Shown: positions 1-7,731 of the stretch, piece by piece
How positions within the stretch are numbered: position 1 is the stretch's first letter
Layout: each line of letters opens with the position of its first letter
Origin: Roseibacillus persicicus
Lineage (GTDB): Bacteria; Verrucomicrobiota; Verrucomicrobiia; Verrucomicrobiales; Akkermansiaceae
Assembly (NCBI RefSeq): GCF_014651675.1
Contig: NZ_BMXI01000012.1
Span: forward strand, 62,001 to 126,000
Length of the DNA stretch: 64,000 bases
Reading direction: 5' to 3'
Made by a program: the position numbers and the translations under genes
Notes under the pieces: model-generated
Database searches by the model: none
Seen by the model: the letters and a program-made list of their open reading frames with translations, nothing else
What the model was told of the DNA's origin: nothing

Positions 1-2
1 TA

Positions 3-1673
3 ACCACCCGAACAAACCAAGCCCGCGGGTTCTTCGGTAGCTTCAGCCGCAGCTACAACCTTGAGCTGGACCTTCCGGAGGTCACCTTCTCTGCCACGGC
101 CCTCCCCAAGGGCGCTCCCGCGGACTTCCAAGGCGCCGTGGGTGACTTCACTCTAGAGGCCGCCCTCGATGTCACTTCCGAACTGAAACCCGGGGACCCT
201 GTGATGCTAAGTCTCACCGTTTCGGGAGAAGGCAACCTCGACACCCTTGCCCCTCCTGTTCTGGATGCCCCGGAATCCAACTGGAAAATCTATCCGTCGT
301 CGCGAAATGAGAAAGACGGAGCACGCCGGACCAATCAAGGAACGGTCGTCTTCACCCAGATTCTGCGCCCTCGGGTTCCGATCAAGGAAGTCCCCGCCTT
401 CACCCTTCCATTCTTCAACCCCAAGACCGCGAAGTACGAGACTCTTCGCAGCGCCCCCATCCCGCTCAATCTTTCCCCAGTTGTCAGCCAATCCGCAGGG
501 GTTCCGCAAGCTGGGCTCGTGCCCATTGCCGAGATGCAAGACATCCTCGGACTCATTGAGCCCCAGCCATTTCGCTCCAAAGACGGGATTCAGCTTGGTC
601 TCTGGTGGCAGATTTTCCCTGCCGCCATCGTCGCAGTCCTTGCCTTTTTGCTTATTAAACGTCAGCTCCCCCGCCTCCAGTCCAACAATCCGGAAAAGAC
701 CCGGCTTCACACCGAGCTCAAGGAGTTGGAAGAGCTTGGCACACCCTCGGAATTTCTCCGGGCAGCTGCACATCTGGCTGAAAGCCATGGACTAGCCGGC
801 GACGAATTTGTGGCGGATCTCATCGAAGAGCGGGACCGCTTTTGCTTCCAACCAGGTGAACAACCCGGAAAGTTGGAGAACAGTCGCCGACAGGAAATTC
901 TCAAGAACCTGAGAGAAAAACTCAGTCTTGGGATCATGCTTCTGACCCTCTTCCTTGTCTGGCAACCAACGACCGCAGAAGCCTTTCACGACAAGGCTCA
1001 GGCAGCCTGGGATGAGGGCAACTATCAGGAGGCACTGGATGCCTATCAACTATCACTCAAAGATGAGAAAACTCCGGACCTTCTCTACAACATCGCGAAC
1101 TGTTACTACCGGCTTGATCAACCGGGCAAAGCCGCACTCTTTTACCGGCGAGCCCTAGAGCTGAATCCGAGCCATCCGGAATCGCTTCAGAATCTCGCAT
1201 TTTTAGAGCGCAAAATGGGAGCAATCCCAACGCCCGAGAGCGACCTTCCCGCTTGGTCCAAGAAGCTCACTACCCCTCTTCTTACCAACCTTCTCCTTGG
1301 CCTGGTGTGGCTCTTTCTCATCGCCGTTTTGATTCGATTCGTCCTCCGCAGCTCGCGAGTCCAGCAGCTCTCGACCCTGACCATGATCGGGACCGGGCTC
1401 ATGGGGATTCTGTTCGGGGTCTTGCTGTTCTTCCATCCCGGCAAAGAAGAGATCGTCGAACTCGATACGGTCCTCATCAGTGATGAACCCACCGAGGTTC
1501 GAACTGAACCTTCATCGGGAGGCAGCGAGATCTTGAATGCCAACCCATCCACCGCCTGCCGGGTCCTCACCCAGCGCGGAAACTGGTCGTATATCGAGCT
1601 TCCCAATCAAACCCGGGGCTGGATTGAAAGCGATGCCCTTGAGCCGATCGCTTTTCCCGAAAATCAATCATAA
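3..1673 (+). CDS. BatD/BatE-like fusion membrane protein (5' end outside window)
   Basis: The frame is open to the left edge, so the start lies upstream; 556 residues are visible. The N-terminal part has the repeated beta-domain character of BatD (a segment near nt 165-240 typical of the 'oxygen tolerance' family), ending in a transmembrane helix (about nt 604-657). A second hydrophobic stretch beginning at an in-frame ATG (nt 936) reads like a complete signal peptide ending in AEA. It is followed by TPR repeats (about nt 985-1210), two more membrane helices (1282-1433) and an SH3-like domain (1465-1650) as in BatE-type proteins. Bat proteins work with VWA-domain BatA/BatB in the envelope; the partner genes would be expected upstream, outside the window. 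The order suggests fusion of batD and batE by loss of a stop codon. Family placement is confident, exact function is not. Confidence 0.8.
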   Translation, partial: TTRTNQARGFFGSFSRSYNLELDLPEVTFSATALPKGAPADFQGAVGDFTLEAALDVTSELKPGDPVMLSLTVSGEGNLDTLAPPVLDAPESNWKIYPSSRNEKDGARRTNQGTVVFTQILRPRVPIKEVPAFTLPFFNPKTAKYETLRSAPIPLNLSPVVSQSAGVPQAGLVPIAEMQDILGLIEPQPFRSKDGIQLGLWWQIFPAAIVAVLAFLLIKRQLPRLQSNNPEKTRLHTELKELEELGTPSEFLRAAAHLAESHGLAGDEFVADLIEERDRFCFQPGEQPGKLENSRRQEILKNLREKLSLGIMLLTLFLVWQPTTAEAFHDKAQAAWDEGNYQEALDAYQLSLKDEKTPDLLYNIANCYYRLDQPGKAALFYRRALELNPSHPESLQNLAFLERKMGAIPTPESDLPAWSKKLTTPLLTNLLLGLVWLFLIAVLIRFVLRSSRVQQLSTLTMIGTGLMGILFGVLLFFHPGKEEIVELDTVLISDEPTEVRTEPSSGGSEILNANPSTACRVLTQRGNWSYIELPNQTRGWIESDALEPIAFPENQS

Positions 1674-1940
1674 TCAACTCCGGCCCTGGACCAAAGAGGA
1701 GTTGCGAGCCTTTATCTTGCGAGCTCACCACCGTTCGTCCTCGTGTCATAAGGATCAAAATCAGAGTTATCTCCAATTGCCGCGGCTTCCTTCCAACCAA
1801 TCCTTCCCCGGCTGACCTCATTGAGAGTCTCCGGATCAGTGCGAGAACCTTCTCAGTCCAAGTCGCGGCAACGGTATTTACCCGTTTCGAAAATAAGCGA
1901 AAACGCGTTGAGCTCCTGAGTTTAAATAGATCAACCGTCC

Positions 1941-3341
1941 TCAATATCGATAATCCGCGCCATCGCGACTGACCTGGCAAGAACGCTCAATTGCCTCCAC
2001 TTTCTCAAACAGTTCTTTAACAAGCGCTGGCTTATCCTTCGCAAGGTCACGTTCCTCAAAAGGGTCCTCGGCGATGTTGTAAAGTCGAATCCGACCACCG
2101 CCCTTTTTCGCCTCCTGAAGAAGTTTATAGTCCCCGCTTATCAGTGCCTTTCCATCAATTTCTTGAACAAGTCGACGGAAACCAAAAAAGAGTTCTCCTT
2201 CGCGCGTTTGCTTGTCATTTTTCATAAAGGGCATGAGATCCACGCCATCGATGGGACGCCTCTCTTTTGAGGAAAAGCTAAAATCCACTAACCCTGCAAT
2301 CGTTGGAAAAAAATCCACCGTGGCACATCTGGCCGAAACAATGGTTTCCGGCTGAATCACACCTGGCCATTCCGCACAGGCAGGAACGAGAGTTCCCCCC
2401 TCATACATCGTATGTTTATGCCCTTTGAATGGCCCGGCCGAAGCAATCCCTTTTCTCGTAGCTCCATCGGACGGACCATTGTCGCTACAAAAGAAAACAA
2501 CTGTCTTTTTTTCGAGCCCCAGCTCCCGAAGCTTGCTCCGCAACCGCCCGATCTGCTCGTCCATCGCAGTGATGCAACCATAGTAATTCTGGCGGGTGGA
2601 ACCAAATTCCCGGTAGAGCTTCTTGTATTCAGGACCTGCCACAACTGGATCATGGGGGGCGTGAAACCAGACCGTGGCGAGAAAGGGCTGCTCCTTGTTC
2701 TTCTCAATAAAGGGAATGACCCGGTCCATAATGATGCGGCTATCATCACCGCTCATATTCTCGCTCACTGGCTTGCCGTTCTCAAAATAAGGCGCGCCAC
2801 CTTTCCAAGGTTCCCCTTCTTTTTGCCCCCACTGGCTCCAGCCCTTTGGCGTGATCCCGGGGTCCCAAGTTGGAACCGCGCTAGTGGTTGCAAAGCTGTA
2901 GTCAAAGCCGTGGTGCCCTGGTGGCGAATAGTAGCCTCTGGAACCCACATCATCAGGGTCGACCCAGCCAATGTGCCATTTCCCAAAAAAACCGGTTTGA
3001 TATCCCTTCTCCTTCACCATCTCCGCGACCGTGATTTCCCCCACCCTCATTCCTCCGGTGTGCGCGGCCAATATTCCATACCGAAACGGATAGCGACCGG
3101 TGAGACAACTCCCCCGAGTAGGAGAACACAGGGGGGAAGCCGCATAGAAGCGCTCGAACTTTGCACCACTGCGTGCCATCTCATCCAAATTGGGAGTCAA
3201 GAGATCAGGATGGCCGTTGAAACCAACATCTCCCCACCCCTGATCATCGCTCATCAGCAGAATGACATTGGGAGGTTCGGCCTTCGCAGCTACTGGAAAA
3301 ACGCAAAATAAGGCGCTGACGGCGAGAGGTCTAAGATTCAT
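1941..3341 (-). CDS. Sulfatase, Cys-type, exported
   Basis: This 466-residue protein begins with a signal peptide ending in AKA, followed by the family opening PPNVILLMSDDQGWGD, which carries metal-binding Asp residues. The formylglycine signature C-S-P-T-R is at residue 72. An arylsulfatase-type hydrolase of this family removes sulfate esters, here probably from marine polysaccharides in the periplasm, after oxidation of the Cys by FGE or an anaerobic maturase (neither is in the window). The ATG at 3341 is preferred over a GTG two codons upstream. It lies 67 nt downstream of the sigma-factor operon on the same strand, so it may be read through from that operon or be separate. Substrate cannot be told from sequence. 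Confidence 0.92.
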   Translation of the reverse strand: MNLRPLAVSALFCVFPVAAKAEPPNVILLMSDDQGWGDVGFNGHPDLLTPNLDEMARSGAKFERFYAASPLCSPTRGSCLTGRYPFRYGILAAHTGGMRVGEITVAEMVKEKGYQTGFFGKWHIGWVDPDDVGSRGYYSPPGHHGFDYSFATTSAVPTWDPGITPKGWSQWGQKEGEPWKGGAPYFENGKPVSENMSGDDSRIIMDRVIPFIEKNKEQPFLATVWFHAPHDPVVAGPEYKKLYREFGSTRQNYYGCITAMDEQIGRLRSKLRELGLEKKTVVFFCSDNGPSDGATRKGIASAGPFKGHKHTMYEGGTLVPACAEWPGVIQPETIVSARCATVDFFPTIAGLVDFSFSSKERRPIDGVDLMPFMKNDKQTREGELFFGFRRLVQEIDGKALISGDYKLLQEAKKGGGRIRLYNIAEDPFEERDLAKDKPALVKELFEKVEAIERSCQVSRDGADYRY

Positions 3342-3408
3342 GACCACACTCTAGCCACTTCGAAAAAGAGCACAATTCCGGAGAAACCGGATGCCGAGTA
3401 TCCTCCTG

Positions 3409-3864
3409 TTAGAGCTCGAGATGCTTCGACATTTTCAAATGAGGCAAGCCGACTTCCTCAAACTCCGAGCCAACCTGGACATACCCTAAAGCATCATAAA
3501 ACCCCTTCACCGCCAACCTGACGTGAAGGGTAAAGTGACGGAATCCTCGCCTGAAGAGCTCGTGCTCCAGTTCCGTCATCAGACGAGCTCCCACTCCCTG
3601 ACGCTGAACCTCAGAACTCACCGCCACTTGGCGAATTTTGACTAAAGACTCATGAAGCGGAACCCCGATCGCGCAGGCGATGAGTTTCTGCTCGTCGGAA
3701 AACAGACCGAAATGAATCTGGGAGTCCTCCTCCGTGAGATCCTCGTCAAATAGAGAGAGACCCAGCGGCTCGCGCAGAACTTTGTCCCGCAACAGACATT
3801 CTTCCCGATACTCGTCGGTCCCATATCCTATTTCGCAAACTCTCACGGCTGAAGAGCCTTCCAT
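3409..3864 (-). CDS. GNAT-family N-acetyltransferase
   Basis: This 151-residue single-domain protein has the acetyl-CoA pyrophosphate-binding loop RQGVGA near residue 89, after the beta-strand IRQVAV, and the C-terminal FYDALGYVQVG strand-helix typical of GNAT enzymes. The substrate is unknown; the closest general class is ElaA/YjdJ-like small acetyltransferases. Its start overlaps the end of the rhodanese gene by 22 nt, so it is probably translationally coupled and the last gene of the ECF sigma operon. Its stop codon TAA lies in CTCTAACAG. Confidence 0.85.
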   Translation of the reverse strand: MEGSSAVRVCEIGYGTDEYREECLLRDKVLREPLGLSLFDEDLTEEDSQIHFGLFSDEQKLIACAIGVPLHESLVKIRQVAVSSEVQRQGVGARLMTELEHELFRRGFRHFTLHVRLAVKGFYDALGYVQVGSEFEEVGLPHLKMSKHLEL

Positions 3865-4283
3865 CCACCTGCTAGCACGAAAATTTGATCTTCCGGAAGA
3901 AGCCCGAGCTCCTTGATTTTCTGCGCGACGGGCTCACTGGAACCGCAGCCTTCGGTCGCGCAATAGACCACAACCGATTCCGCACTGGCGAGGCTTTCGA
4001 AGGCCTCACTCATCAAAGATGGAAAATCTTCCGAAGGATGATCTGTGAGAAGAACCGATCCCGGATGGCCATTCTTTTGCCACAACTCTCGGGTTCGAGC
4101 ATCAACCCACACCACTCCTGGCAATTTTGCCGCATCAGCAAAACAGATATAACCCTCCTTCAGATCCGCGGGGTCACAAACCGCTTCGACGTCCGGCCCC
4201 CCTGTGACGGCCCAAGTTCCGACCGCAGCAGCTCCAGAGAGCGCAACAATCACAAGTAGTTCCAGCATCGCTCGCGCGATCAT
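3843..4283 (-). CDS. Membrane-anchored rhodanese-domain protein
   Basis: The 146-residue protein has an N-terminal hydrophobic helix (residues 5-27) that should anchor or export it, then one rhodanese domain (about 45-143). The active-site loop is C-A-T-E-G-C-G-S-S, with the first Cys at the expected persulfide position. Rhodanese domains carry sulfane sulfur or act as thiol redox sensors. The ATG overlaps the stop of the DUF1573 gene by 4 nt (ATGA). Its position behind a sigma/anti-sigma pair suggests an envelope thiol or sulfur response, but this is inference. A later ATG at 4268 would still leave the hydrophobic helix. Confidence 0.85.
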   Translation of the reverse strand: MIARAMLELLVIVALSGAAAVGTWAVTGGPDVEAVCDPADLKEGYICFADAAKLPGVVWVDARTRELWQKNGHPGSVLLTDHPSEDFPSLMSEAFESLASAESVVVYCATEGCGSSEPVAQKIKELGLLPEDQIFVLAGGWKALQP

Positions 4284-4981
4284 GGCTTGGCCGCAGTTGC
4301 TGGAACCATACTTGGCTTGGTTACCACCACATAAGCCTGGTAGTTCTGGTGCTTCTTATACTTGCTGTCCGTGGCGACCCGCAAAAGACCAAAACCTCGC
4401 GTCTCCGTATCAGTTGGAGTCACTTCAAGCCGGTAGCTCTTGCCTTCCTCGATGGTCTTGAGACTGTAGGGAAACTTCTCCCCGTTGGTTGCCGTTACAT
4501 CCAATATTTTCAGTGGATCAGGCGAATTGATGGTGATTTCAAAAACCTTTGTCTCAGCCGCGCCACCCTCTTCCCATTTCAGGGTCTTGGGCTCAATTTT
4601 GACCAACTCCGGCATGGTCATTCTAACGGTGAGATCGTGGCGGGTGCCGTCATCCATAAGGATGGAGATCTGTTTGTCGACCGTTCCGCGAAAGTTACCT
4701 ACCTTAAACAATCCCCGCACGGTTCCCTTCTCACCAGCAGCCCAAACCAAACGGCCCCCATCGCTAATCTGGGCCTCCAGACATGAGCAAGGAGCGTCGT
4801 AACGTTTGATGGTGGCAGGGCTATCACCGCTGCTCGTAAAGACAAAGTCAGCTTCGATCTGCTCCTGGTCAGGTTTCGCTGTGACTTCAATGAGAGTCTT
4901 CTCGAAAGTCAGCTCTCCCGCATTTGCGCCTGCCGCAACAAGGAACCAAGTGGTCAGGCCTGTTAGAATTGTTCTTTTCAT
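4280..4981 (-). CDS. DUF1573-domain exported protein
   Basis: This 233-residue protein has a signal peptide (LTTWFLVAAGANA) followed by an Ig-like fold of the DUF1573 family. Visible family features are the F-x-F-T-N/S-S-G-like strand VFTSSGDSPATIKRYDAPCSC with its Cys pair, and the glycine-rich strand GEKGTVRGLFKVGNFRG. DUF1573 proteins are common in Bacteroidota, Planctomycetota and Verrucomicrobiota and have no settled function. The gene overlaps its upstream and downstream neighbours by 4 nt each, so it is firmly part of the sigma-factor operon. Confidence 0.85.
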   Translation of the reverse strand: MKRTILTGLTTWFLVAAGANAGELTFEKTLIEVTAKPDQEQIEADFVFTSSGDSPATIKRYDAPCSCLEAQISDGGRLVWAAGEKGTVRGLFKVGNFRGTVDKQISILMDDGTRHDLTVRMTMPELVKIEPKTLKWEEGGAAETKVFEITINSPDPLKILDVTATNGEKFPYSLKTIEEGKSYRLEVTPTDTETRGFGLLRVATDSKYKKHQNYQAYVVVTKPSMVPATAAKP

Positions 4982-5469
4982 TTCTCGCTCAAAGGTAGCA
5001 ACTCAATGCCAAGAATCAACCTTCCACCTCTCCAATCGGGTCCGGCGATGTAGAGCCACTTTCCATTTTTCAACGGATGAGTCGTCTTCATGACCTTTCT
5101 TTTTCCCTGCCAGAGTTCCAGATCAAGCTTAACCCCGTCAGCCTCTGCCTGACTATTGGGCTCGAAGCTGAGCAGAATCTCGTCCGACCCTTTCATCGGA
5201 GAGGACCAGTTGGTGTAACTCCTCCAAATCGGCTTCACCTCCGAACCCAGCAGACCATAATTCTTGAAGTGCAGATTCTTTAGTAGCTCCATTCGCCCGG
5301 CGTGGCCCTTGTCTGCGACCGGAACATCGGGCACGACCTCCGCCAAGTTATCATTCGTGCCGAATAAAAGCACCGTCCGCAAGCGGGCCACGGTCTCTTT
5401 ACCCGGATCCTGCGCGAATCCGACGGCGACTAGAAGAAACCAGAGCGAAAATGTAGCTACGGCTTTCAT
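4978..5469 (-). CDS. Exported protein of unknown function
   Basis: This 163-residue protein has a clear signal peptide (FSLWFLLVAVGFA, cut before QDPGKE). The mature part is about 143 residues, rich in beta-type sequence, with Trp residues (RSYTNWS, LWQGKRK, PDWRGG) and no cysteine. I do not recognise a family. It starts immediately after the stop of the anti-sigma gene and overlaps DUF1573 by 4 nt. Given the operon, a periplasmic partner of the DUF1573 protein or a sensor input for the anti-sigma factor are reasonable guesses only. Confidence 0.75.
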   Translation of the reverse strand: MKAVATFSLWFLLVAVGFAQDPGKETVARLRTVLLFGTNDNLAEVVPDVPVADKGHAGRMELLKNLHFKNYGLLGSEVKPIWRSYTNWSSPMKGSDEILLSFEPNSQAEADGVKLDLELWQGKRKVMKTTHPLKNGKWLYIAGPDWRGGRLILGIELLPLSEK

Positions 5470-6069
5470 CTAGTACACTTGAACTGAGCGTTGGGTCGAA
5501 ATCAGCTGAACCGCGCTATCGGACTCATTGAAGCTTTGTCCTCCGGCCATCAGGTCAAAGGAATCGGGAATAGGCTGCAGACCATCCAGAACGATCACAC
5601 TCGTCCCCGCCCCATCCGCATTTACGATACTTGCCGTGACTCCGCCTTCCGGCGTATAGACGACCGAGCGATTCTGTGACACGACCAACCGTTCAGGCGT
5701 AGGCGAGTTCCCCACCCGGGTGCCAGCCAGAAACGCAACCGCCATCGCCCCCACCGCTACCGGAGCCAACCACCAGCGTAACGCGTCACGCCAAGATGAA
5801 GCCGCAGGTTTCGCAGGCGGATGATCAGCTTCATCTGCATCCCGAATCGCTTGCTCCAACTTTGTCTGGAAAAAGTCGCCGTAGGGCACATCCGCAGGCT
5901 CGGCGTAAACCGCCAACAAGTCTTCCCGGACCTGAGAATGGCCAGCACGCATGGTAGCCAGCTCAGGCTCAGCTTCCAGAATGCGTTTCAACTCTTCATT
6001 CTCGCTGGCAGACAACACCTCGTCGTCCATCCACCGTATTACCAGCTCTTCTTTACGCTCCTGCTTCAT
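5470..6069 (-). CDS. Probable transmembrane anti-sigma factor
   Basis: The 199-residue protein has an N-terminal acidic helical domain (ELVIRWMDDEVLSASENEELKRIL) resembling anti-sigma domains but without the zinc ligands of the ZAS type, one membrane helix near residues 99-117 (WWLAPVAVGAMAVAFLAG), and an about 80-residue exported C-terminal part. The gene directly follows and overlaps the ECF sigma gene, the usual arrangement for a cognate anti-sigma factor. The ATG at 6069 is chosen over a GTG one codon upstream. Identity rests on context and topology more than on sequence motifs. Confidence 0.75.
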   Translation of the reverse strand: MKQERKEELVIRWMDDEVLSASENEELKRILEAEPELATMRAGHSQVREDLLAVYAEPADVPYGDFFQTKLEQAIRDADEADHPPAKPAASSWRDALRWWLAPVAVGAMAVAFLAGTRVGNSPTPERLVVSQNRSVVYTPEGGVTASIVNADGAGTSVIVLDGLQPIPDSFDLMAGGQSFNESDSAVQLISTQRSVQVY

Positions 6070-6721
6070 CACTTAATAATCCTTGTAGTTTCTTACGTGC
6101 ATAGAACAAACGGCTCATCACCGTTCCCATCGAAATTTCCATCACATCCGCAATTTCCTTGTAATCCATTCCTTGAACCTCCCTCAGAAGCACGATCTCC
6201 TGATGCTCGGGGGAAAGTTTCGCCATCGCGTCTTCTATACGCACCCTGAGCTCATCATTTCTCAAAGCTTCGTCCGGTCGTGAATCCTGGCTCGGCATCG
6301 TCCGGGCACCCGCCGCGATTTGGCTTTCCTTCATCAGCTGGTCATCGAATTCCCCCGCGCTCTCCAACTTCCGCTTCCGCATCCAGTCATAGACCACGTT
6401 GTGGACGATTCGATAGAGCCAAGTTGAAAACTTGGCACGAGCCTCAAACTTCGGAAGAGCTTTCCAAACCTTCACGAAGACGACTTGGGACAAGTCCCAA
6501 GCGTCAGCTTCGTTTTTCACCATGTTCTGTATCATCGCATAAACCCTTCCACGATGACGGACAACAAGGTCCTCAAAAGCCCGGGAGTCGCCTCCCTGAC
6601 TGCGAGCGACGAGCTCCAAGTCGCTTTCCGCGTCTTGTTCCTCTTCACCTCCTCCTCCAGCAGTGGCACCGGAGTCTTCCGCCATCACCCCTTTCGACGC
6701 TGACCTGCTGAATAAATTCAT
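6053..6721 (-). CDS. ECF-type RNA polymerase sigma factor (RpoE-like)
   Basis: This 222-residue protein has both sigma-70 modules. Region 2 holds VRHRGRVYAMIQNMVKNEADAWDLSQVVFVKVWKAL and FSTWLYRIVHNVVYDWMR, which melt and bind the -10. Region 4 holds LSPEHQEIVLLREVQGMDYKEIADVMEISMGTVMSRLFYARKKL, the helix-turn-helix for the -35. The N-terminal extension of about 35 acidic/Gly-rich residues is longer than in minimal ECF factors. It is the first gene of a six-gene operon ending with the GNAT gene. ECF operons are usually self-activated, but I cannot identify the promoter. The start is the ATG at 6721; a TTG lies one codon upstream. Confidence 0.95.
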   Translation of the reverse strand: MNLFSRSASKGVMAEDSGATAGGGGEEEQDAESDLELVARSQGGDSRAFEDLVVRHRGRVYAMIQNMVKNEADAWDLSQVVFVKVWKALPKFEARAKFSTWLYRIVHNVVYDWMRKRKLESAGEFDDQLMKESQIAAGARTMPSQDSRPDEALRNDELRVRIEDAMAKLSPEHQEIVLLREVQGMDYKEIADVMEISMGTVMSRLFYARKKLQGLLSDEAGA

Positions 6722-6887
6722 CAAAATTTAACGAATTCGAAGAATGCCCAATTGCCCCTCAAAAGGCAAGACGTGGCTCAGTCGAAAATAAAGTCAGAAA
6801 AAGCCGCTAAATCTTTGAACGAATCCCGTTCTGGTCAGTCTACTCCTAATGTAACAAGCGTCTGTTTGTTGCAGTCTTCATATAAAG

Positions 6888-6967
6888 GGTGAACACCGTA
6901 GGGGACCTGAACAACCCTCTACAAACCTAACTGGGGAAGCCGTAACTGGCTTCCCCAGTTTGTTTAT
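6888..6967 (+). ncRNA. Candidate small structured RNA
   Basis: Three consecutive hairpins are visible: GGTG/CACC at the start, GTAGGGG (6898-6904) pairing with CCC-T-CTAC (6915-6922), and a 13-bp terminator stem followed by TGTTTA. No plus-strand gene lies upstream, so the terminator needs some transcript to end. No known RNA family is recognised; it does not read as tmRNA, SRP RNA or a recognisable 6S RNA. It could also be part of the sigma gene's 5' region read on the other strand. Confidence 0.35.
6929..6967 (+). terminator. Strong intrinsic terminator hairpin
   Basis: A perfect 13-bp stem (6929-6941 with 6948-6960, AACTGGGGAAGCC) closes a 6-base loop and is followed by TGTTTA on the plus strand. 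The minus-strand tail is poorer in T, so the plus orientation is favoured. Confidence 0.65.
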
Positions 6968-7080
6968 CGACTCTTTGCCAGCTTACCCGATTCCAAGGAA
7001 CGGACACCGTCCACCCCTAACGGGCGCTCCAAACCATTTCGGTGTTCCTCCCTCCACAATGCGCCCCAGCAAACGCAAAA

Positions 7081-7105
7081 CGACCCCGTGTTGAATACGG
7101 GGTCG
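7081..7105 (-). terminator. Terminator of the S20/zinc-ribbon transcript
   Basis: A perfect 9-bp stem CGACCCCGT (7081-7089 with 7097-7105) with a 7-base loop is followed on the minus strand by TTTTGCGTTT. It lies 45 nt downstream of the zinc-ribbon gene. Confidence 0.75.
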
Positions 7106-7150
7106 AGCTACTTGGACCGATTGTCCAATCAAAGAATAAAGAAACGCGCT

Positions 7151-7381
7151 CTATTGAAGGTCGGCGGCAGTAACGGACTGCTGCTCACGGGAACCTAGGA
7201 CCAGTGCCTGCTCAATCACGCGGGGCGCTGAGGTGTCAAAGCGATAGCTATGACAGTTGGGACAAATTGCCACCTGGGCCCCAACAATGGAGTCGCAACC
7301 TTCACAAACTTGAAAGTTGTTTGGGCTGGACGCGATTTCGCGCGCTTTCGCAGCCCTATTCTGAATAGCAGAATCCCCCAT
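7151..7381 (-). CDS. Small zinc-ribbon protein of unknown function
   Basis: A 76-residue protein with two CxxC pairs, C-E-G-C and C-P-N-C, 14 residues apart, predicting one structural zinc ribbon. The flanks are a polar N-terminal helix and a Gln/Val-rich tail. It follows rpsT by 18 nt on the same strand and shares its terminator, so it is probably expressed with ribosomal protein S20, which suggests but does not prove a role near the ribosome or RNA. The first 25 and last 20 residues carry no recognisable motif. Confidence 0.7.
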   Translation of the reverse strand: MGDSAIQNRAAKAREIASSPNNFQVCEGCDSIVGAQVAICPNCHSYRFDTSAPRVIEQALVLGSREQQSVTAADLQ

Positions 7382-7399
7382 TGCCTGTTCAATCCTACG

Positions 7400-7669
7400 C
7401 TATTTGCTGCTGGCAGCTTTTACCGCAGCGGCAGCCTTGCTCTTCAAGTTAGCGGCTTTGTTCTTATGGAACACGCTTTTCTTGGCAGCACGGTCAACGG
7501 CAGAAGAATACTTCGCCAATGCTTCGGAGATTGCTTTCTCGTCACCGGCTTCAGTTGCGGTGTCAATCCCCTTGCGAAGGTTTTTCACCTTGGTTTTGAG
7601 GACACGATTGTTTGTGGTGCGGGTCTCGATTTGGCGGACGCGCTTGAGGGCTGATGGATTGTTTGCCAT
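7400..7669 (-). CDS. rpsT: 30S ribosomal protein S20 (bS20)
   Basis: The 89-residue basic protein begins MANNPSALKRVRQ and continues with the long helices and Lys/Ala-rich tail (KNKAANLKSKAAAAVKAAS) typical of S20, which binds 16S rRNA early in 30S assembly. The start at 7669 is set by the conserved MANxxSA opening; there is no Shine-Dalgarno sequence in the short leader (TTAAAAACATC). A promoter with a C-rich discriminator is recognisable upstream (listed). The gene heads a transcript that includes the zinc-ribbon gene. Confidence 0.97.
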   Translation of the reverse strand: MANNPSALKRVRQIETRTTNNRVLKTKVKNLRKGIDTATEAGDEKAISEALAKYSSAVDRAAKKSVFHKNKAANLKSKAAAAVKAASSK

Positions 7670-7687
7670 GATGTTTTTAAGCAGAAA

Positions 7688-7723
7688 GGGGCGCGAACCT
7701 AGAAGGACCGCGCCCAGTGTCAA
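7688..7723 (-). promoter_or_regulatory. rpsT promoter with C-rich discriminator
   Basis: On the minus strand TTGACA (7718-7723) is followed after 16 nt by TAGGTT (7696-7701) and then CGCGCCCC. The -10 keeps the key T, A and final T. The start of transcription would fall near 7689, giving a leader of about 20 nt. A GC-rich discriminator is typical of growth-rate and ppGpp-controlled ribosomal promoters. Confidence 0.6.
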
Positions 7724-7731
7724 GAAAAGGA

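Larger units (their letters stand above)
6725..7080. other. Gene-free region with candidate small RNA
   Basis: About 350 bases between the sigma-factor start and the zinc-ribbon gene lack a credible reading frame. The right half contains three stacked hairpins on the plus strand (6888-6960), ending in a strong terminator (listed separately). A TATAAA at 6881-6886 sits just before the first hairpin but has no convincing -35. The left half should hold the promoter for the minus-strand sigma gene. Confidence 0.5.
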
